A stretch of DNA of 64,000 bases from Micropterix aruncella (taxonomy: Eukaryota > Arthropoda > Insecta > Lepidoptera > Micropterigidae): assembly GCA_944548615.1 (NCBI GenBank), contig OX155952.1, positions 38,042,850 through 38,106,849 on the forward strand, in the 5' to 3' direction. The notes under the pieces were generated by a model, which was not told the origin of the DNA, did no database searches, and saw nothing but the letters and a program-made list of their open reading frames with translations. Numbering within the stretch: the stretch's first letter is position 1; every line of letters starts with the position of its first letter. Shown piece by piece: positions 13,034 to 23,555 of the stretch. Position numbers and translations under genes: made by a program.

Positions 13034-14340
13034 GGGACCATACGCTGTCGATTTGCCTGGCATAAGTATTTCAAGGAAGGACGTGAACCTGTTCAAAATG
13101 AGGAACGCGATCGCGAACCAGTTCGTGAAATTAGCTGTAAATAGTTATAGGAGCTGTCAAACAGCCAACAAAGGACCTAGTTTTCCGTAAAATCTGTGCC
13201 AGGTGTGAACCGGTGGCTCAACGTGGCTACAGACGCTACAAGCACGCGCAGGTCTAATGATTTCCAGCGAAATAATTCAAGAATTCGTCGGCGAAAAGAC
13301 GTCAAGAGGCTGCGGCACGAGGTCGGACGTGAGCCGCGAGCTGCTCGGCGCATTTAAATAGAAACTGGTTTTGTTGGAGACAGGCGACACGTTTAACGAA
13401 AATAAACTGCACAACTCGCAACCGAAAATGAAAATACGCGAGACGTGTGTCTCTGCCGCGCGTGGCCCCGGATGTAGAAAGCTACAAGCGACGATCACGA
13501 GCAATCTCCGCAAGATACACACGTATTCTGCTGCCACTGCAATGTGGCAATTTACGGCAAGACGTCGACCGGAGTTTTCACGCTAATTCTATTATGTAGT
13601 AATGTCATTATAAAATAACTATTTGTAATTCTTAAGATAATATCGTAATTCATAAGTACATATTTGATACTACACGCCAAGCCTGCAAAGACTGGTTTAA
13701 ATTTAGAAATGACTATTGAGGTCAAATGGAGAGGAAAATGAGTAGTCGTGTAGTCATCTATATCATGAGGATATTGCAGCAACAGATGAAAATCTGGGTG
13801 TGGCCGGCGAAAAAGGGAAACGGAAATATAAGGGCAAGCATTCTTGCAGGCAGTCTCGCGCACGCTTTAACCTTTACCGATGTTGGCTTCGACAATAATA
13901 AACGAAGTCTTTTAACTTTTTATATTTCAAAAATTAACATTTTCCAAGAATTTCGTCAAAAATGACATAAAAATTTAAATAGAGTCAATAAACGGCAATT
14001 AATAGAACAGATAGCTCCAAAGTAACTCAAAAAGCTCCAAAAGCACCGAACGATCGAGAAAGTTACTAGAGCGCAGAATGAAATTGCCGTCAAATACACA
14101 TTCCACTGTCGGCGACCATATCGGGCACATAACCTCTACCAGCAAAGTTATTTTTGTTCGTGATACTGATTAATTAAAAGATTTCTAATTTTCGAAGAAA
14201 ATTCCGCAAAGAAATCGGAGATCGTGATGTTTTCTCGTAAAACACTGAAGGCGCAGAGTCCACTGAGCCCGCCTGTTTTTATATATTGGTTTATTAAGCC
14301 CAACAGCTAGACTATCACTCATAGTGCACACGTTTAAGGA
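13034..14340. other. No gene recognised
   Basis: The GC-richer part at 13270-13590 has overlapping open frames on both strands (86 and 71 codons), neither with a motif. The rest, 13600-14340, is AT-rich. The opposite-strand overlap argues against either frame being real. Confidence 0.5.
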
Positions 14341-15634
14341 TAGTCCATCAGCTATCTGTGCTTGTCCGGAGTGAGTCGGGCCGACTGGGGAATTCGTTTC
14401 CCGGCGGTCATGACTATCTATAAGGGCGTCTTCGTCCCGCGTGCGACTTATGCCGCACGCGCTTGGACGGAGTCTGCTGTTCCTGAGGCGACGCGTGTCG
14501 CGCTGCTGCGCGGACAGCGCATCCCTCTCGTGGCCCTGACCGGGGCGTACAGAACGACGTCCACTCTTGCGTTACCCGTCATCGCTGGCGTTCTGCCGAT
14601 TGACCTGGAGATTCTGGAGCGTGCAGCCTTGTCGCGGTACCGCCGGGGCGAGCCGGTAGTCCTTCATGGCCTATCGATCGACCCGGTGGCGCACCGAGCT
14701 GGGGAGTTTGCCCGCCTGATTGGAGTCCTTGCGTGTCTGGCAGGCTAGATGGGACGCCGGGGGTACGGGCCGCCTCACCCATTGCTTCTTCCCGTCTGTT
14801 GCAGTGCGGATGGCAAATTCGTTTCTGCGGTTCGACCACCATACCACGCAGCTGGTTGGGGGCCACGGAGAGTTCAGAGCCAAACTATTTGACTTTGGAC
14901 TTGCCGATGACCCCCGGTGCGCCTGTGGGTATGGTCGCCAAACTGCGGAACACGTAATTTGGTCTTGCCCAATTCTAGCGGCTGCACGGGAGAAATTGAT
15001 GGATGCAGTGGGCGCGTGCGTTGGGCGTTCTCCGATTTGGTACCCGGATTTGGTCAGTTGTAGGAGCTGCTTCCAGTCGTTTGGCGAGTTTGTGGGGCTC
15101 TGGGTGGCTTCTTGGGAAAGCATGAGGCTTCGGGATACCCCCCAGGGGGTACCCTCTTCCTTGGTGGCGTGATTCGGCGGCTACTTCCAGCCCGAAGTGC
15201 CCGTCTTTGTGTCCGTCTCTTTACCGCCCCGAGGGGCGTTTCGTTCTTTGCAGGATCCAGGGATTCCTCCCCCCCGTGGCTGCTCTGAGACCTGCCCACG
15301 GACAGCGCGCCTTCACGTTCATTGTTCTGGAGCGTCCTCTACCCCGCTTACCGGCTCCTAAATTTACGATATTGTTGTTCTTTTCTCGTTAAATTTGTAA
15401 TATTTTGTAAAATTTTTTATTTTTTTTTTGTAAATAAGTTTTATTTTTTGAATAAATGGGTTCTCGGGGCGGTACGGGGGGGGGGGGGTGGTTTACCCTA
15501 TTTCACCCCCTGCGCGTTTTACCCTTCTGGTACGCGCAGGGTTGTCGTAGCACGACATCCCGGGCAGACAAGACGACCCTCGTCGTTATAACTGCCCGGG
15601 CGGTGGGCGGGGTTTGCTGCCCTCACCTATCGCC
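14341..15634 (+). pseudogene. R1-clade LINE, 3' part of ORF2 and 3' UTR, copy 1
   Basis: The frame 14341-14748 (YKGVFVPRATYAARAW) is followed after a shift near 14720-14745 by the frame 14720-15172. The second frame holds the family motif WQARWD, a RLTH stretch and the C-terminal zinc knuckle CACGYGRQTAEHVIWSCP (C-x1-C-x8-H-x4-C layout). This end is typical of R1-clade elements. The copy is 5'-truncated, lacks the catalytic reverse-transcriptase core and carries one frameshift. The 3' UTR (15173-15634) includes a G run and a two-part hairpin at 15559-15600. A second copy at 36738-37593 ends at the same words, so the 3' end is at 15634, without a poly(A) tail. Confidence 0.85.
15559..15600 (+). 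promoter_or_regulatory. Conserved 3' UTR hairpin of the R1-clade LINE, copy 1
   Basis: The outer stem cccgggcag pairs with ctgcccggg, and the inner stem acgac pairs with gtcgt across the loop cctc. The same fold is present at 37517-37558, where a C is replaced by T and a G-U pair keeps the stem. LINE 3' hairpins are often the recognition site of the element's own reverse transcriptase; that role is inferred here. Confidence 0.7.
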
Positions 15635-16715
15635 TTGAAACTCTTAACTGTGCTTGTCCTAATCTAGACAAGGTGAGCACGATTAAATAACTAGGCTTGA
15701 CTTTGGACAATAGACTGACCTGGTATTACCATATCTACAACACAGCGGCAAAAATTCGCAAACTCATGCATCCATTTAAGCTTCTACGAAACGTAATGTC
15801 AAAACGGTTACTGAAAGTTATCCATTACGCGGTTGCACATAGCTTTATATCATATGGTATTCTTGGTTGGGGCGGCGCAGGACTATCGCACCTCGATCCG
15901 CTTATTAAAGCTCAGAAGGTTGTTAAGAGTTATCAACAAAAAGCCGATAGAGATATGAGTTCTTTATTCTTGACGTACGGAAAACATTTTCTAAAACGAT
16001 ATTACTCTATTATCATAAACATCAAGAATTGCACCAGCAAACATCTCATAAAATTATCACACGATCGATAACTAATAGTAACCACAAAGTTCCCAAACTG
16101 AATAGCACCCATGCACAGAGACATTTGCTATGCTTGGCATCGTCATTCTTCAATAAAATTAAGGATATACCCGGAATTAATGCTCATGGTATAACCATAA
16201 ACAAAAAAAGACTAACCCACTGGTTGGTCACCCAGGGAAGAAAAGAGACTGAAAGACTAATTTGTTTTATTCCTAGCTAACACACCATTAAAAAAATTGT
16301 AACGATTATTATTATTATTATTTACTTACCATATATTGATTATTGACATGCTTTTTTGATTGCCATATTATTATTATTATTATCACATACCTTTAAAGAT
16401 AAATTGAAATTTTATTTATTATTGAATGTTTATTTTTTACTAAAATTTTATTTTATTTTATTTCCATAAATATTTTTATTGTAATTGATAGTTTAAAATT
16501 CTAGTATTAGTTTACCTATCTGTGTGATTCTAGGTTTTTGCGTATATTTTAAATTGATTTCATGGCATTCTTCAATGTAATATTTAATTATCATTAGGCA
16601 GTATTTAATTATACTTATCTGAACCTATCTTAGTGCGGACGTCATGTGCGATCCAATTAGGTTAGGTTTATTTAATATGTATCCGTATCTATGATTTTTG
16701 ATAAATAAAGAATTT
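15635..16715 (+). pseudogene. Jockey-like LINE, reverse transcriptase C-terminus and 3' UTR
   Basis: Coding similarity starts at 15635, the base after the R1-clade 3' end. It reads through STIK, a stop at about 15688, then LGLTLDNRLTWYYHI, AKIRKLMHPFKLLRN and VAHSFISYGILGWGG. The frame shifts near 16030 and continues to 16278 (LASSFFNKIKDIPG). The 3' UTR holds two (ATT)n runs (16301-16322, 16370-16382) and ends in an AATAAAG-type signal near 16700. It is truncated upstream, with at least one stop and one frameshift. The exact abutment suggests that one LINE inserted beside or into the other. Confidence 0.75.
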
Positions 16716-16855
16716 TAATTTGAATATTGATCTATGATTCTTACAAGTTGCTTGGTTTTGTAATGAGGAACATGAAGCAGTTCAACGGCACGCTTGTCAT
16801 GTGCCTCCTATTTAATTCCCTATTTCGAAGCAAGACTAGAATTCTTTTGAACACA

Positions 16856-17205
16856 GTTACATCTCCTGGCTGAACAGTATAGAGAAACGCTTTCTGAGAT
16901 TCCTAAACAGTATGGATAATATCGATTCCTGTATCCTAAGGCATTTATTCAAGAAATGGCTAAGTACAGCTTACTAAGCGTAAGAAGAGATTGGCTGGCA
17001 ATCTGCCACAAATACATATAAATTGCTTAGGGGGTCCGTTGATAATCCGACCATCCTGAGAAGAATCGGTCTGTTTGTACCCGTAAATTACTGCAATGCT
17101 AGGACTCACGTATTGTACACGCTATCCCGAGCTAGAACTAACATCGTTCAAAACTGCTTCACGGTGCGGACGCTTCGTACCATAAATGCACTAATGTTCG
17201 GCTGA
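16856..17205 (+). pseudogene. LINE reverse transcriptase C-terminal relic
   Basis: Frame pieces read SWLNSIEKRFLRFLNSMDN, then after a shift SVRRDWLAICHKYI, then LLRGSVDNPTILRRIGLFVP and RARTNIVQNCF. The order and spacing match the C-terminal end of the LINE fragment at 5379-5849 (RRLQYDIRFLYNII, then the RAR-LF-P block). At least two frameshifts are present. No poly(A) tail could be fixed; AT-rich sequence follows. Confidence 0.65.
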
Positions 17206-17829
17206 GCTAGAATTGAATATTGGAAAGTAATCTTATTACAACTGCAAAACACGGTAATGGCATTTCGTAGCAATTAAGTAATAAGGTAAATATGTAGTAT
17301 GCAGTATAGAAGTTGTTAAAAACATTGTACATAATAAAAACAAGATAATAATTGGATATATGTATAATAAAGTTTAGCTAGAATAATAATTAATGATTTT
17401 GAATTATCTCTAAGGTTTTACATAAAATATGTTTTGAAAAATTAAATTAATTAAATAATTATGTATATTGAGGCCCTTATTTCACAATAAAATAAATCGT
17501 GAATACCTAACTGACACTTTTCCTATAAAACAAATGCGTGTTACCGAATACTAAGCGGGGTTTATCTGGCAGTAAAACAATGCCAACTAAAGGATGAAAT
17601 GAAACTTTACAATAGCGATCTTAATCCGGATGAATATATGAATTTTGATGGCAGACGGGTGCGTCCGAGCTGTTAATATGGGGTGGGTTTTCAATGATTG
17701 CAAATAATAACTGGCAAATCTAACAAGCCACTCAGCTACAAAATATCAAGGCAGGTAGCATGTATTATGTAGGCCATTAACTATGTATTTATTGTTTTAC
17801 TTTACCGGCCTATCAGCCGGCAAGGAAGG
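17206..17829. other. No gene recognised
   Basis: AT-rich, with no supported feature. Confidence 0.55.
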
Positions 17830-17879
17830 ATAGTATTGTGAACGCCCTAAAAAAAAATCGGGATGAAGATATACATCTC

Positions 17880-18066
17880 GACTTTCAAGAAATTCAAACA
17901 GCGATGAAGAAATGGCGATTAAACCACGGAGCTTGGTAAATCCGGCTTCGCCACTGCTTCTGCATGACAACGCACGTCCATACACTACGCAGTACACAGT
18001 CGTAAAGTTGCAGGAGTAACGACTTTAGAGTGTTCGTCACCCACTCTACTCACTAGACCTTGCTTC
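17880..18066 (+). pseudogene. mariner transposase relic, second and third catalytic Asp region
   Basis: A short plus-strand stretch reads RSLVNPASPLLLHDNARPY, the hallmark block of mariner transposases around the second catalytic Asp. After one stop and a shift it reads HPLYSLDLASQISKF, which corresponds to the third-Asp block (usually HPPYSPDLAPxD). The N-terminal helix-turn-helix region and the terminal inverted repeats were not found. This is an old fragment. The minus frame over it is a shadow. Confidence 0.75.
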
Positions 18067-18134
18067 ACAGATTTCCAAATTTGATACTTATTACAGGGGG
18101 ATAAATCAACTCCGAAGAGATAAAAAAAACGCCT

Positions 18135-18240
18135 TCAAAGTTCCTGTTCACAAGAGTTCCTGTGAACTCTTGTGTTCCTGTGAACTCAAGAGTTCCTGTG
18201 AAGTGTTCACAATTGATTCCTGTTCACAAGAGTTCTACAA
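18135..18240. repeat. Clustered direct and inverted gttcctgt/acaagag repeats
   Basis: The word gttcctgt recurs six times with cacaagag or its complement between copies. The strongest unit is an 11-bp perfect hairpin, cacaagagttc / gaactcttgtg, at 18149-18174 with loop ctgt. It is non-coding. Confidence 0.85.
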
Positions 18241-18369
18241 CCTACATATACCTATTAACATGACAAAACTACTGGGGTTAATATTCGATTAATTAATATA
18301 AATTTTTCATCGGAATGTCTAAGATCTCAATAACCGATTCACAGACAGCATAATAGACATTGTTTACTA

Positions 18370-18765
18370 TGATGTCTGTGAAACGGTTATTTGATATGGC
18401 ATCGTAACTTGGGTTTGTGCAGCAAAAACTTTTTTGGTCGCCCTTTATAAAGCGAAAAAGGCGATACTGAGGGTAATCAATTAATAACCGCTAACATATT
18501 TTTCTGATGGCATTTTCCGAGAGTATACGGTACTAAGTGTGAGAAAAAGTGTTGTGGTTACATTTACCAAATTCCAGAGCGAGTTACGAGATCAAAAAAG
18601 GCAAGAAAACTCGTGTGATGTCAATCGCCAAAGAAACTGATTTTGTAATAACTCTCGGAAGATCCGCTTTTGGATAATCCAGCTACGCTTATGTTGCCCC
18701 CAAATTGTGCGACAGTCTACCACTGAACATAAAACATATAAAAAATCACATAGATTTGTAAATTG
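18370..18765 (+). pseudogene. LINE reverse transcriptase C-terminal relic
   Basis: Readable pieces are YGIVTWVCAAKTFLVALYKAK, an FREYTVLSVRKSVVV stretch, and at the end SYAYVAPKLCDSLPLNIKHI followed by a stop. The last block matches the fragment at 29730-29830 (LAPKFYNRLPPNIKDIKFHI), so the two are copies of one family. There are several stops and frameshifts. Confidence 0.7.
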
Positions 18766-20221
18766 TTTGATGAGTACGACAGCAGATATTGAATATCTTA
18801 TTTCATAATTAAATATTTAAAAAAACAAATAGCTATAAGTAGGTATAACTACAAATAATAATTATAAATGAGAACAATTTTAAATAAACTGGAATAATAT
18901 AGTATTATATTTTTTCCCCGTGTATTTCTTTTCAATATTATTGTTATTCATTACTTTGATTACCTTTTGGACTATTCTTAACGATTTTTTTAACTAATCA
19001 TTTTATTTTTATAAATATATACTGTCTGATACTGATTTCTTTGTATTTGATTTTAATTATTTATTTTTGTTGTTTGAAATTTCAATTGTTCGTTTTTAAA
19101 ATTTAATATTGATAATTGACAATTAGTTCTGAATTTTAAACAAATAATTCAGTTACTTGAATTACAATGAAGTATGCTAATTTTTAATAGATTTCTACCA
19201 GTACGAAACAGCTCTTCCGGATGGAGCAAGATCGAAAAAAAAAACAGAGCTAACGGCCAATCTCCAGTAATAGAGAGGCACTTCAAGGATTCGGGAACCA
19301 ATCCTTTTACTACAATCTATTATGTCTTGTTTGGTAGTTAAATGTTGCTTATTAATTAAAGGTTGGTTAGTTGAATGTTGAATTTTAGCTTATTTTGAAA
19401 ACCATAAGGCCTACCAATATACATTCCAAGACTGTTTAATGAACAATTATAATTAAATGGATAATTTTAGCCTTCGACAGTTTTCTCGTGGCTTTAGCCG
19501 ATTCTTATGAAAATTTAAAAAACACGACGAGGAACACAAGAGAGAGGGGGAGGAATAAACTCTCAACGTGATCGTACTTCTACATTGAAGCATATAATAT
19601 ATGTTCATATATTATATGAACGCTACATGCAAGTCAAGTTTCACGATTTCTACCAGATGGGACCGTATTATTAGTTAAAAAGCTGAAGTACAACCGAAAT
19701 ATGCTACTGTTCCAACCACAAACCCGAGTCGCCATTTCAAGAGAAAATATCCAGCGATATGGAGTGAAGCAGATAAAATATCTCATAAAGGCAAGTATAG
19801 TGTCCCATTTGATCCCTCTGGATCAAAATGAAAGATGTTCAAAGCAGGCGGTGCTCCAGCGTCCGGTTATTAGCAATCAGCGTGCGGGGTAAACGCTTCC
19901 TTCGCCTCCCGCGACATAAACAATAGCCGACCAGTGCCGACAATTGTCCCCGCTAACTGCCGTCTCATCGTCAAGTGCAGCCAGCGAAACAGGAAAATTG
20001 GTAAATATTCCGAGGCAGGGTGGGTGTATATTGCACTAACTACGAGACACATAACTGCCTATTAGGTTTTATTTATTGTTTCATATAAAAAGGATGCCTT
20101 CTGCGGAAGACGACTCAAAATAAATGTATACGACGGCTTTTCGTATCCTGCAATTTCATAATGTAACTTTTTGGTGTAATTTATACTATAATTAGTTTGT
20201 TATTTATTAAAGTTATTATTA
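18766..20221. other. No gene recognised
   Basis: AT-rich to 19900, with a GC-richer patch at 19880-20040 on which a 60-codon minus frame lies. A perfect 12-bp hairpin (catataatatat) with loop gttc sits at 19591-19618. Nothing else is supported. Confidence 0.5.
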
Positions 20222-20446
20222 TAGATTATAAGTAAAGCATTTGACTCTTCAAAACAGCAAAAATACGGGAAGCGCTTGAAACACAAGGAATTGAAAAGAA
20301 ATATATACGACTGATTAAAACCATATACCAGAACATGACATCAAAAATTCAAACTAAAAGAGTAGGAGAACAATTCTTTATTAAAAAGGGAGTCAGACAG
20401 GGAGTTCCAATATCACCCAAAATTTTCTCACTTGAATACGTAATTT
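20222..20446 (+). pseudogene. RTE reverse transcriptase, N-terminal piece
   Basis: Reads SKAFDS (first catalytic Asp region, with one shift), then IEKKYIRLIKTIYQNMTSKI and KKGVRQGVPISPKIFS, the RTE version of the QG-P-SP block. The frame ends at LEY, where the solo LTR is inserted. It is truncated upstream, so the endonuclease domain is missing. Confidence 0.85.
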
Positions 20447-20451
20447 AGACG

Positions 20452-21059
20452 TGTGAGAGTGGCCACCCTTCACTAGACTCCAATTGATTGTGAGCAAAGG
20501 GTGGTTCTCATCAGGAAGTTTTCTCCGTGATTGAAAGTCGAGGATGTTGAAGTTACAGTATTTAATCAGAAGGTCTCTGGTCGTAACGCCTTGATTGATG
20601 TTTCGCCGTTTTGTAGGTAGTGTGTCCGAAGTGTGTAGTCGAGGAGCGAGGCTTGACGATCGGTATCGCGGATAATGCAGGTACTGCTTGATAATGAAGT
20701 GTAGTCGCGATAACTGCCCAACAGGGGAATGATGTGTAGCCGCGGTAACTGTCCACCAAGGGAATGATGAAGATGTGTAGCGCGATATCTGCCCAACAGG
20801 AATGATATTGATCGATCGAAATGTACTGCGTTTTATATTGTAAGCAGTGATGCAATAGTTGTGAGTGGGGTGAGAAAAGTGTTTTAATTTCGTATCGATC
20901 AGAAGAAATGACATTAGTCATCACTTGACTGTCCAAAAAAATGCCGAATTTAGTTGGAAATCAACTGCAGCTGACTCGTGTAGATTTGAGCGAGTTTGCG
21001 GTTTCGATTCTGTAGAAATTACTTTTTTGTTGTGGGTATGTTGGGCTGAAGTTCCAACA
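20452..21059. mobile_element. Putative solo LTR inside the RTE LINE
   Basis: A 608-bp insert that interrupts the RTE reverse transcriptase between SLEY and LKWSKYG. It begins TGTGAGAG, ends CCAACA and is flanked by GACG at 20448-20451 and 21060-21063. TG...CA ends with a 4-bp target duplication fit an LTR of the Gypsy type. It is unrelated to the BEL/Pao LTR nearby. It holds about three imperfect copies of a 46-bp unit (gcccaacaggggaatgatg) at 20690-20803. Open frames within it overlap in three phases and are not credible. Confidence 0.6.
20690..20803. repeat. Three-copy ~46-bp tandem repeat inside the solo LTR
   Basis: Units share gtgtag, gcgataactgcccaacag and ggaatgatg, with point changes and small indels. 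Confidence 0.75.
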
Positions 21060-21871
21060 GACGTCTCAAATGGAGCAAATATGGAACAAATATCAACGGG
21101 ATGCAATTAAACCATCTAAGATTTGCAGACGATCTCATTTTGACTTCCGAAGATCCCAAAAGCCTGCAAGAGATGCTTGAACAGCTTTTGTATGAAAGTG
21201 ATAAACTTTGACTCTCCAAGAACGCTACAAAATACAAAGTAATGACAAACCATGACAAAGTCCCTATCACATTCAACAATACTGAAATAGAATATGTTAA
21301 TGATTATATACATACCTTGGACAGACAATATCACCGAAGGACCTCATGATAAAAGAAATAAATAATAGAATACAACTAGCATGGAAAAGATATTGGACCC
21401 TAAAGGAAGTTTTTAAAAGACCTTAGATACTACACAAAGCCAAGAAAAAATATTTTATTCATGTATTTGACCCGTCATGACATATGGGTGTCAAACATGG
21501 AGCCTATCGAAACAAAATATACGCAAACTTGAGACCTGTCAATACAGTATGGAGCGAAGCATGCCCAGCGTCAAGTTAAAGGACAAAATAAAACTAGAAA
21601 AAATACGGAAGCAAACTAAGCTTAATGACGTCACATACTGCATAAGAAAACTGAAATGGAGGTGGGTAGGTCATATGGTTAGAAGCAACAAAGAAAAATG
21701 GGCTAAGGAGGTAACCGAATGGTGTCCGAGACAACACAACAGAAAAAAGGGAGGCAGCGTCTTAGCTGGGAAGACGATATTCGAAAAACTGCAAGAGTTT
21801 TTTGGATGAGGAAGACCCATAATCGGAAAGGGTGGCAAGCTTTAGGGGAGGCCTTTGCGGATCAGCAAGAC
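21060..21871 (+). pseudogene. RTE reverse transcriptase, C-terminal piece
   Basis: Reads LKWSKYGTNINGMQLNHL, then the catalytic motif FADDLILTSEDP, an EYVNDYIYLGQTIS block and a stop at about 21214. Later come WKRYWTLKEVFKR, TYGCQTWSLSKQNIRKLETC and RKLKWRWVGHMVRS. It has several stops and frameshifts. It ends with EAFADQQDNL and a stop at about 21880, beside the target duplication of the BEL/Pao element. Confidence 0.85.
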
Positions 21872-21883
21872 AATCTTTAGTAC

Positions 21884-22210
21884 TGTTTGGGTTTTAGTTT
21901 ATATATATAGAGTGGACTGTGAGGAAGGTTGGTTAATTTAAAGGGATTATAGACATCATTATGGAGAGTAGAAGGAATCAAATTTACGCACCTTTCTATT
22001 TTTCTCGCGATTCCTTGCTGCAATTTTCACTCCAAGTCTTCGGCTGGCCAGCTCACGGACGCGATAATTACTCTCACAGCACGATTAACGAGAACACTCA
22101 CAGGAGCACGTCTAGTTCGGCCGGCGCGTAAATTTCTCACTGATTGGGAATTGGGAGGTAGGTAGGATATAAATATATTTTATACGGCATAATAGAAAAT
22201 GGCCTAACCA
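21884..22210 (-). repeat. 3' LTR of the BEL/Pao element
   Basis: On the plus strand it runs TGTTTGGG...CTAACCA and matches 28532-28857 except for a T/G change at the fifth base and an extra A in gggaattggg. On the coding strand the short purine tract gggggtaa lies just upstream, in the expected place for the polypurine primer site. Confidence 0.95.
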
Positions 22211-22309
22211 TTACCCCCGGGCTTAAAGGGTTGCCTTTAAGAAATGTATTTAAATAAGTGCAATATGGTATAACTTAGGTACTAACTTATAACTATTTTG
22301 ACATACTAG

Positions 22310-23555
22310 TCACTGCGTAGGCAATGGACATAGTTTAATGATAGGACGAACAAAGTTGCCTTTCGACGTCCTAACAGTAGCAACACGAGTAATGCCATCC
22401 TTAGAAGTATGCGCTTCCTGTATTATCCCTAGCGGCCATGTATACGGCGGAGCGTTGTCAATGATGACAATGACTACTGTTCCCTTTACATTGGGGACGG
22501 AAGGAATGTTCCATTTAGCGCGAGATTGCAACTGGTGTAGATACTCGAGGCGCCATCGCTGCCAGAATGATTGAACTAGAGTGCTCAGCAACGAGTGCCT
22601 TTCCTGCAGGTTATGGGTTGTCGCTTCTATTACAGGCATTGATGATAAGGGACCTGAACACAAAAAATGTGCCGGCGTGAGAGCTGAAGGCTCTGACGGG
22701 TCGCTACTCAAAACTGTGAGCGGGCGAGAATTAATCAACGCTTCTATCTGTGCAAGCGTAGTCAACATCTCCTCGTATGATAATATTTGGCTACCTATTG
22801 TTTTAAACAAGTGTGTTTTCACTATTTTAACTATACTTTCCCAACAACCACCAAAGTGTGGTGTAGCTGGTGGTATAAACTTCCAATCGACTTTTTCCTT
22901 GGAAAGCTCGGACAAGAGAGGTTGATGAACATTTTCAAGAAATGTATATAAGTCTCTCAGATAAGAGTTCGCGCCTACAAAATTAGTAGCATTATCTGAG
23001 TATAAACACTTGACGGGTCCTCGGCGAGAGAGAAAACGCTTGAAGGCTGAGAGGAAACTAACGGTAGACAAATCGGTAACTATTTCAATATGTACCGCTC
23101 TTACGGTCATACACGTGAATATACACAACCATGCCTTGCGAGACTGAACGCCTCTGCCACGATACGGGGTGTATTTTAAAGGACCTGCATAGTCACAACC
23201 TACGTGAGTAAAGGCCTTTTCAACTTGATTGACTCGATAACTTGGAAGATCAGCCATAATTGGAAAAGTCGGACGAGGTTTCGCTTTAAAGCAAATATTG
23301 CATTTAAAGATTCGATGACGGATCGAACTTCTTGACGCTAAGATCCAATAACTTTGCCTTAAAAGAGACATAAGTAACACCGGACCTGCGTGAAAGTATT
23401 TATTATGATAGTGATCTATAATGAGATCAACTACGTGATCACGACGGGGCAATATAACGGGATACTTTTGATCGTAATCGACCGATGCATTTGACAAACG
23501 ACCACCAACGCGGATGAGACCATCGTCATCAAGAAAAGGCTTAAGTTTGATTAGA
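22310..23555 (-). CDS. BEL/Pao integrase domain
   Basis: A 395-codon frame that truly extends upstream of its apparent start at 23497, because the BEL-specific block FLDDDGLIRVGGRLSNA lies in the same frame up to about 23555. An H-H-C-C zinc-binding region precedes the catalytic core. The core shows D102 (GCDYAGP), D168 (YSDNATNF) and E220 (HFGGCWES), numbered from 23497; all three catalytic acids are present. The end (residues about 330-395) matches the usual C-terminal DUF5641-like region (TWPLGIIQEAH, VRPIIKLCPLP). It inserts element cDNA into the genome after nuclear entry. A one-base frame change near 23550 separates it from the reverse transcriptase frame. Confidence 0.9.

Noticed and set aside
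13277..13586. Overlapping 86- and 71-codon frames on opposite strands
   Set aside because: Mutual overlap, no motif and no clear start context.
16657..16666. Telomeric (TTAGG)n repeat
   Set aside because: Only two units, inside an ordinary LINE 3' UTR; expected by chance.
20393..20936. 173-, 124- and 76-codon minus frames in the RTE insert
   Set aside because: They overlap in different phases inside a putative solo LTR that contains tandem repeats.
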